Shown one piece after another: positions 46,755 to 59,170 of a stretch of DNA of 64,000 bases. The stretch's first letter is position 1. Each line of letters opens with the position of its first letter. Position numbers and translations under genes: made by a program. Under the pieces are notes generated by a model. It searched no databases. It had not been told where the DNA came from and saw nothing but the letters and a program-made list of their open reading frames with translations. This DNA is from Prinsepia uniflora (taxonomy: Eukaryota; Streptophyta; Magnoliopsida; Rosales; Rosaceae), in the NCBI GenBank assembly GCA_032719365.1, contig CM064872.1, forward strand, positions 48,282,252 through 48,346,251. Direction: 5' to 3'.

Positions 46755-47978
46755 TGACAGGACCCGTCCCAACTGGATCTCGATAACCGTGCCCGGTCAT
46801 GCTCCCGTCTGACAAGTCCACTGAAGTCCCGATCAAAAAGTCAACTTTCGGCCCCTTTCGATCAATTTACCGAATTACCCTCAAACTTCCGCACGTCATA
46901 ACTTTTTCCTCGAATGTCGGAATCGGGCGTGCCACCTATCTATGAACTCGTGACGTCCCAAACTACGTCACAGTCATCGGTCAAAGTCCGTTTGACCGCT
47001 CGAATAAAAAGTCAACCGTTCGCCTAATTCCAGGGGCAAAATCATCATTTTCCTCAAATTTCCGAATTTCCCTTTTTTTTCATGCCCGGGTCGTTACAAC
47101 CTTCCCCCCTTAAGGAATTTCGCCCCCGAAATTCTAACAACCTCTCCAACAACAACCATGGAGACTCAAATCACGTCCAGTTCAACATCTCGGGTTCCCA
47201 CCTGAACACGCACTATGTACAACTATTTCCACTCTTTCTATCTTTCTCGGCTCACCCGGAGCCCGCATAGCACATCATGACTCATTCCGAGTCCTAATCC
47301 AACCCTAGGTGAACCACATCCTATTCAGGATTCCCCACGTACACTAAACCAATTCCCGGACTCTCTCGGAGTCCCATTACCTGCTATCCTCGGGTCGAGA
47401 TTATCCTGGGCCTAACATGCCCACCATAGACCATATCGTTCGTAACCAACTATCCGGACCAATACAAGTCCGACACAATCACAACACGTGATACAATACT
47501 CGACCCCCAATCCAGGGCCCTAATCATGCTAGGGATTTCCGACACCCTTATATCACGTCTAATCACCAGGCCGCGCACATGGCTCGAATCTCGGAGGCAT
47601 GGCAAATCCGTATCCAAATGCTCTGATACCACTTTGACAGGACCCGTCCCAACTGGACCTCGATAATCGTGCCCGGTCCTGCTCCCGTCTGACAAGTCAA
47701 CTGAAGTCCCGATCAAAAAGTCAACTTTCGGCCCCTTTCGATCAATTTACCGAATTACCCTCAAACTTCCGCACGTCATAACTTTTTCCTCGAATGTCGG
47801 AATCGGGCGTGCCACCTGTCTATGAACTCGTGACGTCCCGAACTACGTCACAGTCATCGGTCAAAGTCCGTTTGACCGTTCGAATAAAAAGTCAACCGTT
47901 CGCCTAATTCTATGGGCAAAATCGTCATTTTCCTCAAATTTCCGAATTTCCCTTTTTTTGCATGCCCGGGTCGTTACA
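46755..47978 (-). mobile_element. Compact non-autonomous LTR element (E8) derived from the long-LTR family
   Basis: LTRs of 344 bp each (46755-47098 and 47635-47978) flank a 536-bp internal region. The minus-strand primer site TGGTATCAGAGC lies at 47620-47631 and the polypurine tract AAGGGGGGAAGG lies by 47099-47115. Perfect target duplications TTATT lie at 46750-46754 and 47979-47983. The LTR ends are those of the long family, but nearly everything from the exon and intron part is deleted in both LTRs alike, so the deletion predates transposition. By eye the LTRs differ at about 11 of 344 positions. The internal region is non-coding and still carries dyads such as GGACTC/GAGTCC. Confidence 0.93.
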
Positions 47979-47983
47979 TTATT

Positions 47984-49400
47984 TCAGTGTAAAACCATTT
48001 TCTAGTAAATAACCTTTAATCCCTCGTTTTATTCAAAATCCTGAAAATCAGTCATAACAAAACTTGCACGTAATACAAGAAATAATAATAAAATAATCTA
48101 AACTCATAATACTCAATAAGTCATGCCAAAGCATGAATATGTCACCATGAATCATGCAATATCACAAATAACTACATATATATGTCATAAATTGAAAATA
48201 CTCCCACTAACATATGTTCTTGAGTCACTATGGTTATACGCATATGACTAAAACTGAGTATCTTTGCTGGATACCTCGACCACATGAAAGTTAGGCCCCG
48301 TGCAACGTCACCTCATGTCCCCTAGAGCTCGGGGAACAAGCTGGCATATTTTTAACTAGTTTTACGAGCTGCACGGGTGAACAATCAAGTGGAGGCTGGT
48401 CTGTGGCCGTACTAACATGTACTAGATACTAATGACTCCTGCGTGGGTTCTAACATCTCAATTTCATTTATACCCTGGGGACTAATATGCAATGCAACAT
48501 GTGACTCGATAACATACAACTATGCATAACCATCATATCATAGTACACCAAAATAACCGAGTGAGCGTCATAAACCAATCATCACAATCAAATACCACAA
48601 TTAACACATAACAGGACATGCATGCTCAATAATTAACATAAGTGTAAACTTCGTCAAATGTGCGAGTATAATCATTATAAAATCAGTTTTAGGGAAGGGT
48701 GTCCACTCACTCTAGTCGAGGAGTCGGATCACCCAAAAAATCATGCTAATTACGTGCTCCCAATTGGTCCAACCTTACGAAGGCCTTTCACCAAGGTCAA
48801 AGTCAACTCAATATTCATTCTATATGTCAAACTCCTTACGGGTAGCCTAAAACGGGCATAAAATTACTTAATAAGGGTCCTTAGACATCTAAGAATATTT
48901 GAAACCCCATCAAACAGTACCTACACGCTGCCAGAAATAAAAAAACAGCGCTTATACGCTGCCGGGAGCTGAAAAACAGCACCATGCGCCTTTTTGGGAC
49001 TAAAGAACCACCCCACCCGCCTCCCCAGGCTATAGAACGGCATCAAGGTAGAGTCAGTCCTATGCAAACATGGATCTGCAGGATTTCCTAGTTGGACGCC
49101 ATGACACCTCAGGGAAAAATCAAGCACAAATTGGACTTGATGCAGACCAGCAACTCCTAAGGCAAAGGTCTCGACGTGATACACGCCAATCGCAAACACC
49201 TCGACGCCAACCTCCTCAGGGAAACTTGTCTTAACGAGTCGAAAGGTTGAGAAACCAAGTTCAAATTTAGTCAGAGCTTTTGCAAAGGATTTTAGTAGAA
49301 CAAACAGCTCAAGAACCTGAGTGACACTCCATCTTACGGGAATGTAAGAAAACATTCCAAGGCACCCTGGAAAGAAAGCGGTATGATCTCGAATGATGTC
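47984..49400 (-). mobile_element. Older degenerate LTR (E12, right part)
   Basis: GTGTCCACTCACT near 48697 is the inverted partner of the motif at 46733. The interior has no hairpin array that I can recognise. From about 48900 a repeated ACGCTGCC unit and an Ala/Leu-rich minus frame (48921-49355) appear, without known domain. Confidence 0.35.
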
Positions 49401-49769
49401 TTAAGACACCTTGGTAAGTATCTCCAGAGAAGAAAGAGGCACTCACAGAACAATGAGCCCAAAACGTCCAAGGCCATTAGTACATGAGCGACTTGGAGGC
49501 CGAGTGGGCATCATTTTCAGTTGAGCACTCACATAGGAGCTAAAGGCAGTACACAGCTTCTAGAAACACACTAGGACGCGCTAACCATCAAGGAAAGGAA
49601 TGGAATGAGTCATACCTACCCACACATTCTCAGAAATAAAAAAAACAAAGATTCAAGGTGGACAATGATGGTTGGCATATCATGGCACACAACCTCACCA
49701 AGGCACACTGCAAGCTGGTTACATCCAAAAAATGCGGGATCGGCATCTTCGAATCTAACGTGACGGTGA

Positions 49770-50900
49770 TCTAGAATACGATCTACATCACCAAATCGAA
49801 TCGCCCCCTTATGAGAGACATCAAGGAGGAGTTATTCCCTCAAATTTTTGCAACTCCGAGCTTTAACCAGTTTAAAGGAACTTCTAACTCAATGAAGCAT
49901 ATTGACTATTATCAAGGAGTCATGGTTCCTTATAGACACAATGATGCACTCATGTGCAAAGTTTTCCAAGCTTCCCTACAAGGCTAAGCAATGACATGGT
50001 TCACCCATTTTCCCTAGAGGTCTATCGCTTCTTTTGAAGAGCTAGCTCTAGCATTTTTGAAAGAATACTGCCAACTTCGCACTGTCGAAGTGAAGGAAGA
50101 TCATCTCTTTTCTATTAGAAAAAGATCAAAAGATACCCCGCGACAATACATCTGGAGATACTGTGAGGAAAATTCTTGAATACTCGGATGCAGTGATCTG
50201 GTCGCAGCAATGGCATTTAAACAAGGGTTTCCTCGAGATGACCAGCTTTACAGGGACATAGTAATGAATAATGCTCGTAGCCTCACCAAGATGCTCTCCT
50301 TAGTAGAGCAACATGTATGCTAGGATGATGAAACTAATGCTACCCATGTGCCAGATCATGTCAGGACGAGTGAGAAAGCTCCCAAACGGTCATCACCACA
50401 CAAAGAGGATGTCAGCAACAAATTTTCATATGGAGGATTCAACAAACGTAAGGCGAGCCAAACTCCCAATGCCTCAGCCATTAGAAAGCCTAATATGTAA
50501 TTCTCAATACCAGTCTACCAGATTAATAATGAGTTTAAGGACAAGGCTTGGTTTAAAAAACCAGGACCCATCAAAAGCGATGAAGAGAAAGCTGATAAAA
50601 CGAAATGGTGTGCCTATCATGAATGCTACGTGCACAATATCAGCACATGCATATCTTTTGAAAGATATGCATATCCTCGTGAAGGAAGAGCATTGTGCAA
50701 ATTACATAAAAAAGAATACTGGAAATCATTTGGAGAGGAAAGGACTCATGGAGCCTTCATCAAAGACGATCTGAATCAACTAGCTGCATGTCATTGGAAT
50801 TGATCTTACCATCACTTGCCACAAGCTGCATATCAAAGTCCAAGAGACATAGAAGCCGAGGAAAGTTTCAATTTTTCCTTTGATGTTGTTTCTAAATTCA
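49770..50900 (+). pseudogene. Tat/Ogre-type Ty3/gypsy gag remnant
   Basis: The plus-strand translation reads FNQFKGTSNSMKHIDYYQGV, ALMCKVFQASLQG, AMTWFTHF, SIASFEELALAFLKEY and HLFSIRKRSKDTPRQYI, the standard layout of Tat-lineage gag (F.G..DP..H, C+AFP..L.G.A..W, SF..L...F). Further on, KWCAYHECYVHNISTC (near 50608) matches the C-x2-H...C motif of this lineage. Stops after LQG, FP and EQHVC and several frameshifts inactivate it. Confidence 0.8.
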
Positions 50901-51022
50901 CAAACCTTGTATTTGAATTCTCAATAAAATTTTCAAGTAGTTCTGAATTTATACAAATACATATTAATATCATACGCATTTTGCAAAACTTCTTCAAAGG
51001 CATACTCAAAGGAAACGAAAGC

Positions 51023-53699
51023 TGTAACGCCCCGGAAATTCAAAACATGAAAATTTGGAAAAAAAATTGAAGAAAAGGACGATTTTGCCCCCAGAATTGG
51101 GCAAAAAGTTGACTTTTAATTTGAGCGGTCAAACAGACTTTGACCGATGACCGTGACGTAGTATGGGACGTCACGAGTTCATAGACAGGTGGCACGTCCA
51201 ATTTCGACATTCGAGGAGAAAGTTATGACGTGCGGAAGTTGGTAAAAGGGGCCGAAAGTTGACTTTTTGATCGGAACATGGTTTGGACTTTCCGGGAGTA
51301 CCATTGGGTAGGTCTCGGGACGCTGAATCCATAGACAGGCGGCACACGCCAATCGGAGTCCGAACGAGAAACTTATGGGTCTAGAAATATGAGGGGTATT
51401 TTGGTAATTAGTATGGCAAGGGTAAAATGGTAATTTTACCACAGCATGGTATATGGGACGGTGGTCCTAGCTGATTCAGCTAAATTGGATAAGGATTTAT
51501 TGTTGGGTGACATGTGTCACTTGATGAGGGAGATTAGTAGCACATAAGTGCTTTGGTGTACACTTAAATTAATTAATTAATTTGTTGTATAATTAGCACT
51601 TAGTTAATACATGATCAAAAACAACACAAAACGGAAAACAACCAAACCGTCCACCTTGGGTATTTGAATTTGTGCAAATTGAGTGATCACGAGTCCATTG
51701 TAAAATTGAGATTAAACAGAGAGCTTTAGGCGAGGGAAGTGAGTGAAATCGAAAAGAAAGGGGACTGGGAAATCAGAAAAATACCCGAAACCTTGAATTG
51801 ATGATTTCGAATTGAATTTCTTGTTGGAGGCTTAATTGATGGAAATGAACGTTTGAGTAAGCTTACTGGACCTAAGACGAGTCGACTGGGATCAAATTCG
51901 AAGTGAATTGATCGTGAATTGGTGATGAACAGATGCTGCGACGCCATTGAAGTGGGAGCTTGGGTTCGATTCCTTGGAGGTAAGGATTTCTGAAATTGAT
52001 TGCACCTTTATGCTTAGAATGGACGTAGAATGCTTCCTGTATGATCAATTTAATGATATGACATGAACTGAGATGGAACCCGAATGAAGACCCGTCCGGT
52101 GTTCTTATTGAGTCGAAGGGTTTCAGAGCTTGTTTGGGTCCATTAAATTCACAGACCTGTAATCCATATTGGTTTAAGGCTAATGATTGAAAGAACGAGA
52201 GTAATTGAGTTCGAATTGGATAGGAATGAATCGGGTTGAATCGCGGGTCATAAGCTCCGTTTACCAGGTAAACGGGGCGCGTGAGGGCGCGTGGCACGTT
52301 TTCTGAGGAAAGTTCCAACAGGTGTTTTACTCCCTGTAATGTAACGGACATTTTAAAACTGGTTTCGTGTCAATCGGACACCGTCTCAATAATGTTTCGA
52401 GGGTCCGAAGATTTAAGTTACGTATTTAATTAAGATTAAATTCCCGGAAAATTATGGGAAAATTAGATGATGTAAATTGACTTGTTTATAACCTTGAATA
52501 ATGATTGTGAACAGGATTCGGGATTTCTGGCATGTATCGGAAATTACGGAAACGCGTGCAGCGCGGGAAACGATCAATCGGACGGTGTGTGAGTGAACGT
52601 TTGTTTTATAAATTGATATGCATGCATAGTTAAATGTTTTACATGATTGATTGCATAATTTGGTTTGCAATGATGTTATGATTTGTTTGGATGATTATTT
52701 ATGATTTAATGATTATTTTAATCGGTAATTCGGGCACGCTTTTCGAGGAAATGTGTAAATGATATTTTGGGCTAGGCCCGGAGTCAAAATGATTTCAAAA
52801 TGGATATTATGATAAATTAATGAGTTAAGAATTTCTATGTGATTTTACGGATTTACGTGTAAAGGATATGTGGGCTTGAGTCCCGATTGGTAATGGTTTA
52901 ACTTGGATTGGGTCATGGATTTGACTAACATGTTTTGGGATATGATCCCGGATGGTTTTCCTTGTGCTTGTGATTGTGACTATGAATGCCCAGACGGTCG
53001 AAGCTAGGGGTAGTCCCAGACGACCGAAGCTCGGGGATATAATTGTGATTGTTCCCAGGCAGCCGGAGCTAGGGGTGTTCCCAGGCGGCTGGTACTCGGG
53101 GTAATAAGTTTTCCCAGCTAGCCGGAGCTCGGGGTGTTCCCAGACGGCTAATGCTCGGGGTTATGGCCTAGTATGGACATAATTATGTGATGGCTTATGC
53201 ACTTGTGAATAGTGCGGATTGAGTAATTGTTTATGACCTTGTGCATGGTACTGTTTGATGATGATTATGATTATGATGGCGTACAGGTATTAAGTGCGAG
53301 TTCTAGTCTGTGTGGCCAGGTAACTATGTTTTCATGTGTTTGGCCTGAGAGCCAGGATTTTGATTTGTTAGGTGATCTGGCTGGAAAGCCGGTGATTGTC
53401 ATTCATTCGTTTTTCCCTATGCATGCATAATTTGATAAACTGGAGGGTAAATGAGGTCTTTTCAAATGTGTTTTTACGAATATATTTTTGTCCACTCACA
53501 CCTTTTTTGTTTTGTTGACCCTCCAGGCCGTGGCACAACGTTCGGGGCTGATCTCGAGGCGAAGGCATAAACGGAAATCAACGCAACTATCCCTTGCCTG
53601 ATAGGTACTGAAGGATCGTTTCGGGACTTCAGTTGACTTGTCAGACGGGAGCAGGACCGGGTACGGTTTTTGAGGTCCAGTTGGGGACGGGTCCTGTCA
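51023..53699 (+). mobile_element. Solo LTR 4 (E9) of the long-LTR family
   Basis: Starts TGTAACGCCCCGG and ends ACGGGTCCTGTCA. Perfect target duplications AAAGC lie at 51018-51022 and 53700-53704. Landmarks: palindrome remnant near 51506-51530, predicted donor GGAG|GTAAGG (GT at 51980), GGTGTGTGAGTGAAC near 52585, ATGCATGCAT near 52617, array 52985-53165, ATGCATGCAT near 53417, TTGTCCACTCACACC near 53490, predicted acceptor CTCCAG ending 53526. Confidence 0.93.
52985..53165 (+). repeat. Distinct 25-30 bp repeat in solo LTR 4
   Basis: Six or so units of the type TTCCCAGACGGCCGAAGCTC followed by GGGG. Each begins CCC and ends GGGG, and many contain AGCCGGAGCT, a small dyad. The position equals that of the hairpin arrays in sister LTRs. 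Confidence 0.8.
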
Positions 53700-53739
53700 A
53701 AAGCCTTCCTCTGAGAAGCACCTAAAAGCATCCTACTAA

Positions 53740-54310
53740 AAGGCACTTAAGTCTTTCACTTGAAAGCATTCAATTCTTCCTTCAAGGAAAAACTAAACAT
53801 TCCTTCTAGAAAAAGCCTTTGCCATGTGAAGCATCCAAGGCTTATCCAAGCCTTTACCATACGAAGCATCCAAGGCTTCTCCTTCTGAAGCATCCAAGCT
53901 TTCGCCTTGTGAAGCATCCAAGTCTTCACCATGCGAAGCATTCAAGTCTTCTTTCAGGGAGCAACTAAACATTCTTTCTAGGAAAAAGCCTTCGCCATGT
54001 GAAGCATCCAAGTATTCACCATGCGAAGCATCCAAGGCTTATCCAAGCCTTTACCATGCGAAGCATCCAAGCCTTCGCCTTCTGAAGCATCCAAACTTTC
54101 GCCTTACGAAGCATCCAAGCCTTCACCATGCGAAGCATCCAAGCCTTCACCATGCAAAGCATCCAAGCCTTCGCCTTGCGAAGCAACAAGTTCTTCCTGG
54201 AGGAAAAACCTCAAAACTTCCCTCCAAGAAGCATACAAAGGCTTTTTCTTGGAAGTACTTCAAGCTTTCCACCAGGAAGCAATCCTAGACTGTATCCGAG
54301 AATCACTCTA
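53740..54310. repeat. 24-bp minisatellite
   Basis: The unit GAAGCATCCAAGCCTTCACC plus four bases is repeated about 20 times with variants, in two blocks separated by copies of a longer unit containing ATTC.TTCTAG.AAAAGCCTT. Because 24 is a multiple of three, open frames with eight-residue periodicity appear on both strands (CEASKPSP on plus, ASHGEGLD on minus). No start context or neighbour supports a real protein. It lies downstream of the Tat gag remnant and may be part of that element. Confidence 0.88.
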
Positions 54311-57033
54311 GGTAAATTGCCGTTGAAAAGCTCTTAGTGGATGCTCATGTTTGCAATTGGGGTATTTGACAAACCTACAAGTTCGGAAGTTAATTTAAAC
54401 AAATAAAAGTTTGTAGAAGTATCTTCATGCACGAAAACAAAATTTTCATTTCTTTATTCAGAAAATGGTTAGAAAATCACATGTCGATTGCTCAGACCAA
54501 GTATTCAATACTGAAATAAAAATACAAACAAGGACAAGAAGCAACTAATCTATGAGAATTCCAGGGGCAAGGCATCAATTCCTATCATCCTTTAGGACTC
54601 GGTTCATTCTTCAACTGAAAGTAAGGGGAAAGACATCCAACATTCCTGACCTCAACCTCTGGCTCCAACTCCAGCTCTTTGGAAGGGACTCAATTGCAAC
54701 TCGTCATACCGAACTTTAACTCTTTATTTTCTTTTTGGAGCAAAGTTGTGGGGGCATATAATAGCAAAAATTGTTCAAGTCTCAATTGTTGGATTTCCAC
54801 CCTTATTGAATTTCCACCTCCAAGAACTTGACCAAGTGCTCGGAAGGATTAACGAAAAATATGCACTGCTAGATGACCTTGCTAGGCCATAAAAACTAGG
54901 AAATGGCCCCGAGTAGACTTGAAAGGAAAATTCAAGACTTGACTTGCTCTCTGGAGGCAAGTCAGGGCTCTTTTTTTTAATGTTTTTCTTTAGAATATCA
55001 GCAATTGTCACACGTAGTGGAACGGTTAATCATTACTTGATTGAGCTTTCAAAAGATCTTCTACCGTCCAAACTTTTCCAAGAATTAAAACTTGAACACT
55101 TAGCTGATGATCAAAGGATGCACTTTCTTCAATCGATCACTGATTTGGATTTCTACCCTTGAAACATATGAGAGCCTTCATGGAAGAACATCTTTCACCA
55201 TGCTCCACAAAGACACCGTCCAAAAATGTAATCTAATTACGATCTTTTCACTCATTAAAGTCTTCAGGTTTTTTCAAATTCCATATCCCTACATCGAAAT
55301 GGACTCTGGATGCGTGAACCACTGCATTCCCAAAATGCAAGTCTGCCAAACCACTCTGGAAGTGCAACTTGACGTATCATGAAATGTCCACCTCGAAGAA
55401 ATAAAGTGATCACCGCTCGAACCGTTGCCAACAAATGTCCCAAACTCTCGAAATAGGCCAAATTATACAATCGCACAGAAGGAATGCGTAAATTATATAT
55501 ATATATTTTATATATACTTTAATTATTAAATTTATATAAATAAATATATATAATATTCTTATATAAATATTTATATATATATATATATAATGGAACCATA
55601 AGTCAATGTCAGAGGAATCTGCCAAACCCTAGCTCCCAATCGACGTGCAACACATGGCCATCTTCCTCCGCAATTGCACTTCCAACGGCCTCGCGGGTCC
55701 CACCTCCTAAGTCACCAACTGCAGCTCAACACAGGGAGGACTAAGTGACACTAGCAGAGCAAGCAACAATGACGGGCTCCGCTTGCCTAGCCTTCGTTCG
55801 GCAGTGGACACCTGGTGCCTCGTCCATAGAAAAAGCAGCGCTGCCGACCACTGCGGGTCCCATCGCTTGACTCTCCAAAGAAAGCCTGACTTGTAGCCGT
55901 TTTTTGATAGCTCCTTCCAGCCTTGCCTAATGCGCCTTTCTACTTAGCTTTCGTGGCACATGCTGTAGTCTTCAAGCTAACCCTTCCGCCACGTGGTAGT
56001 CAATATATGGCACTAACAGAGCTGTAGCGTTTTGCTGGCCCCTCCTGCCAGACACTCCAACCGCTGTCTCCTACATGGAAAATTCTGCACCATCAATCAA
56101 TCGGTTGCAGCTCCTACTCCCTAACCATTGTCTACCATGTCGCGCTTTTCTCACCACCCAACGCCGACACAGGGCGCCTCACTCTGACCCCAGTCTCTCT
56201 GTAGCCCTGCCGAGTAGCAGGTCATCCACCAAAAGACATGTGACCCATCTTGGGTTACTTCACCATCAACAGTGTTCTATCCTATCCCATTTTTTCAGCC
56301 AATGAACCACAAATCCTCCATACCCGGCTTCAAAACAAACAAAAAATAAACTCAAATAAATAGTCATGTCCATAAATTCCTTTGAAGAATTGAATATAGC
56401 TATTTTCTCCAGCAGCCGAATCTTCCTTTTTCACCCAAGAAAAAGCAAGCTAGGGTTAGTCTGTAGATTTCCTCTTTAAATATACATAGAAACCCCCTCA
56501 TTCATTTACCAAATTAAATGAGATTAAATTTAATTTAATTGAAATTAATTGTCATAATTAGAAACCCATCAATTCCCAAAAACTGTTTGGAATTCAAAGG
56601 AACTAGTTTCAATCTTTATGAAATATATTTTCGAACAAATATATGTTGATTTAACTCAACAATTTCTCTTTGCACAATAGTGGAGCGAGACAAAAATACC
56701 GACAAGATTGGTAACAAAAAATCCAGAAAATGTGTATCCTTTAGGATTCCCTGAATTTCTAAGCGATGTGGGGGCATTTGTCGAATCCAAAATGACTCAA
56801 AAATTACGGAGCTGCCACGCGACCCATAATTCCCAAAATGTTCAATTTGCCCTTCGTAATGCCATTAATTGTTCACAAACACCTGCATATTAAATAATAT
56901 ATTTAATCGGGTTAAAAGCCTCAATAATATTAATTTCATTATTCTTAATAATGGACAATTAATATTAATATTAAATTGCTCTAATTATTATCATGATTAG
57001 CAATTATTACAATTATTAAATAGTTTTTATAAA
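54311..57033. other. Unassigned, possibly Tat-type retrotransposon remains
   Basis: GTGGGGGCAT occurs at about 54748 and 56766; such G-rich stretches precede the 3' LTR in Tat-lineage elements. An AT-rich run lies at 55490-55590 with (TA)n. 55600-56330 is GC-richer without a convincing gene. No domain was recognised. Confidence 0.35.
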
Positions 57034-57550
57034 TAATATGTAACGACCCGTCCCGAATTATCGGGATTAATTAAGACTTAATGACGACATAGCTAGGCTA
57101 ATCGGGGATTAGACGAGGATTAACAGACGTTCAGGGCAAAATGACGATTTTGCCCCTATAATGGGCGAATCGTTAACTCTTCTTTCACGAGGTCAAATGG
57201 ACTTTGGTCGATGACTGTGATGTAGTTCAGGACGTCACGAGTTCATAGACAGGTGGCATGCCTGATTCCGACGTTCGAGGAAGAAGTTATGATTTTCAGA
57301 AGTTCAGGGGCATTTTGGTAATTTGGTTGAATAGGAACAAATATTTGACTTTTGACCCAGAAGTTCCAATGGACAAGGGCCAAGGATCTTTACATAGATC
57401 AAGGTGATATGAATCCGTAGACAGGCGACACGTCAAATTCGAACGTTCGACTGGAAAGTTACGGTTCACGGAAGTTCGAGGGAACTATTGCGCATTTTAC
57501 GAGACGGGAGACTCTTGAACTTAAGTGGGCCCTAGATATTTTCTCATGCC

Positions 57551-57584
57551 CAATGGATGAGTGACAAGTGTCACTCATCCATTG
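57551..57584 (+). promoter_or_regulatory. Conserved palindrome with inverted CCAAT boxes
   Basis: Arm CAATGGATGAGTGACA, centre AG, arm TGTCACTCATCCATTG: perfect over 16 bp. It recurs in most long-family LTRs about 300-550 bp after the LTR start (13142-13167, 29093-29117, 37972-37997, 40035-40068; decayed at 3453-3486, 28141-28166, 23979-24010). TGACA/TGTCA cores suit a dimeric DNA-binding protein; an RNA hairpin is equally possible. Confidence 0.75.
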
Positions 57585-58739
57585 CCTAGTATGGTCACAT
57601 ACATGCATCTACTTCCAATTCCTTTCCATTATTCGATCTTTCCACAAACCCGATCAAACCTTCATCCCCATCCAAACCCAATCCCCCTTATGACCATAAT
57701 TGAAACCATGGGAAGGAAGAGAGAGCAGGAAGAAGGGTGGTGGCTGGCCAGGATGGTGCCACCGTGGACGGTGGAGGTAGAACCCGAGCAAGGTATCGGT
57801 TAGACCCAAATTCCCATTTATTTCGATTTTGACGTTATGGATAGTTTTGGATGATTAGGAGATGATTATTGGGTTTTTAGGAAGATAATAAGATAGTTTT
57901 GATGGTGGTTCACGGCTGAGGTAGCCCAGGGGGTGGTCAGGGAGTTTGAACCGTGAGGAAGAATTTTGGTTAGTCGGGTTTTACATGGTTTTTCTTAGAT
58001 TTGATAATTGGAATAGATAGGAAATGATGAAATAGGAAGTTTAGGATTGAAAAGGAAGAGATTGGACGAAAAATGGAGGAATTAGAGTGCCAGACCCGTC
58101 ACGCCAGTCTAGTTCGACCGGCCAGCCCAACCTAACCGGACCGGACCGGCTGCTGAAGCTCAAGGAAGATCCATAGTGCAGGGCGCGTGGCTCTCACGCG
58201 CAGCCCCTTTGGGCTGCACGTGAGGGCTCGTGAGCCATCTTATGGGGAAGGTTCCAACATGTAATTTCATCTATTCGATGTAACGAACATTTTGGGACTG
58301 GTTTCGTGTCAAACGGACATCATTTCGATATAGTTCGGGACGTCCGAAGGTTTAGGTTCGCGTTTAAAAATAGTCAAAATTCCGAAAAATTACAGGGATT
58401 TATTGAGGGATTATTTAAGTAGTTAGTAACCCTTTAAATTAATTTGGACAGGTTCAGGAATCCCGGAGGTGACGATTGGCCAGGGAGAGGCTTATGGCGC
58501 GCGTATCGAGGTGCGGCTTCGGACGGTCTGTGAGTGGACCTTTCTTTCAAACTTGATGCATGCATAAATGTTTTATAGTTGTTTTAATACATGTTTTGTG
58601 ATTCCGTGAGTGCATTTGTTTGTGGTAGCCTAGGATTTACGTATTTGCACGTATTTCGAGATTTTTGGTTTTATACGATGCTTATACGTGCTAGGTTTTC
58701 AATGAGGGTTTCATAATTTGGTTTTGGATTTGGAAATAT

Positions 58740-59170
58740 GAAATCGAGCACGAGACCCATTTGATTTACGAACTCTCGGACTTGGAGTCCATTTGATTTG
58801 ACTAGCAATCGGACCGAGGGTCCATTTGAGTTATACGATCGGGCTGAGGGCCCCGTTGGTTTACGAGTTCGGGCTTGAGGCCCAGTTGGTTGTAATCTTG
58901 GGCTTGAGGCCCTATTGGTTGTGAAATCGGGCTTGAGGCCCCATTGGTTTATGGTTTCGGGCTTAGGGCTCAGTTAGCTGTGGTATCAGGCTTGAGGCCC
59001 TGTTGATTGTGAAATCGGGCTTGAGTCCCATTCAATTTAAGAAATGAGAATTCGGGCATGAGACTATTGAACTGTGGATTTAGCCCGAGGCCTGTGAAAT
59101 TGATTTGAATCGGATTCAAGGAATCCTATTGGGATGAATCGGGTATGAGACCCAGTTGAAAAATGTTTTG
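58740..59170 (+). repeat. Hairpin-array repeat in solo LTR 5
   Basis: Units include GGACTTGGAGTCC, GGACCGAGGGTCC, GGGCTGAGGGCCC, several GGGCTTGAGGCCC, AGGCTTGAGGCCCT and GGGTATGAGACCC at 30-36 bp spacing, separated by A/T-rich spacers (often CATTTG or TTGGTTTA). At 59600-59810 further ones follow: GGGGCGGAGACCCC, GGGCTAAGACCC, GGGTTGGGGACCC. Confidence 0.85.

Noticed and set aside
48921..49355. A 144-codon minus frame
   Set aside because: No motif. It overlaps diverged retroelement sequence and has no neighbouring exon or promoter signal.
54021..54311. Gene for a repetitive CEASKPSP protein
   Set aside because: Both strands and more than one frame are open because the unit is 24 bp. No start context, splice sites or conserved flanking sequence was seen.
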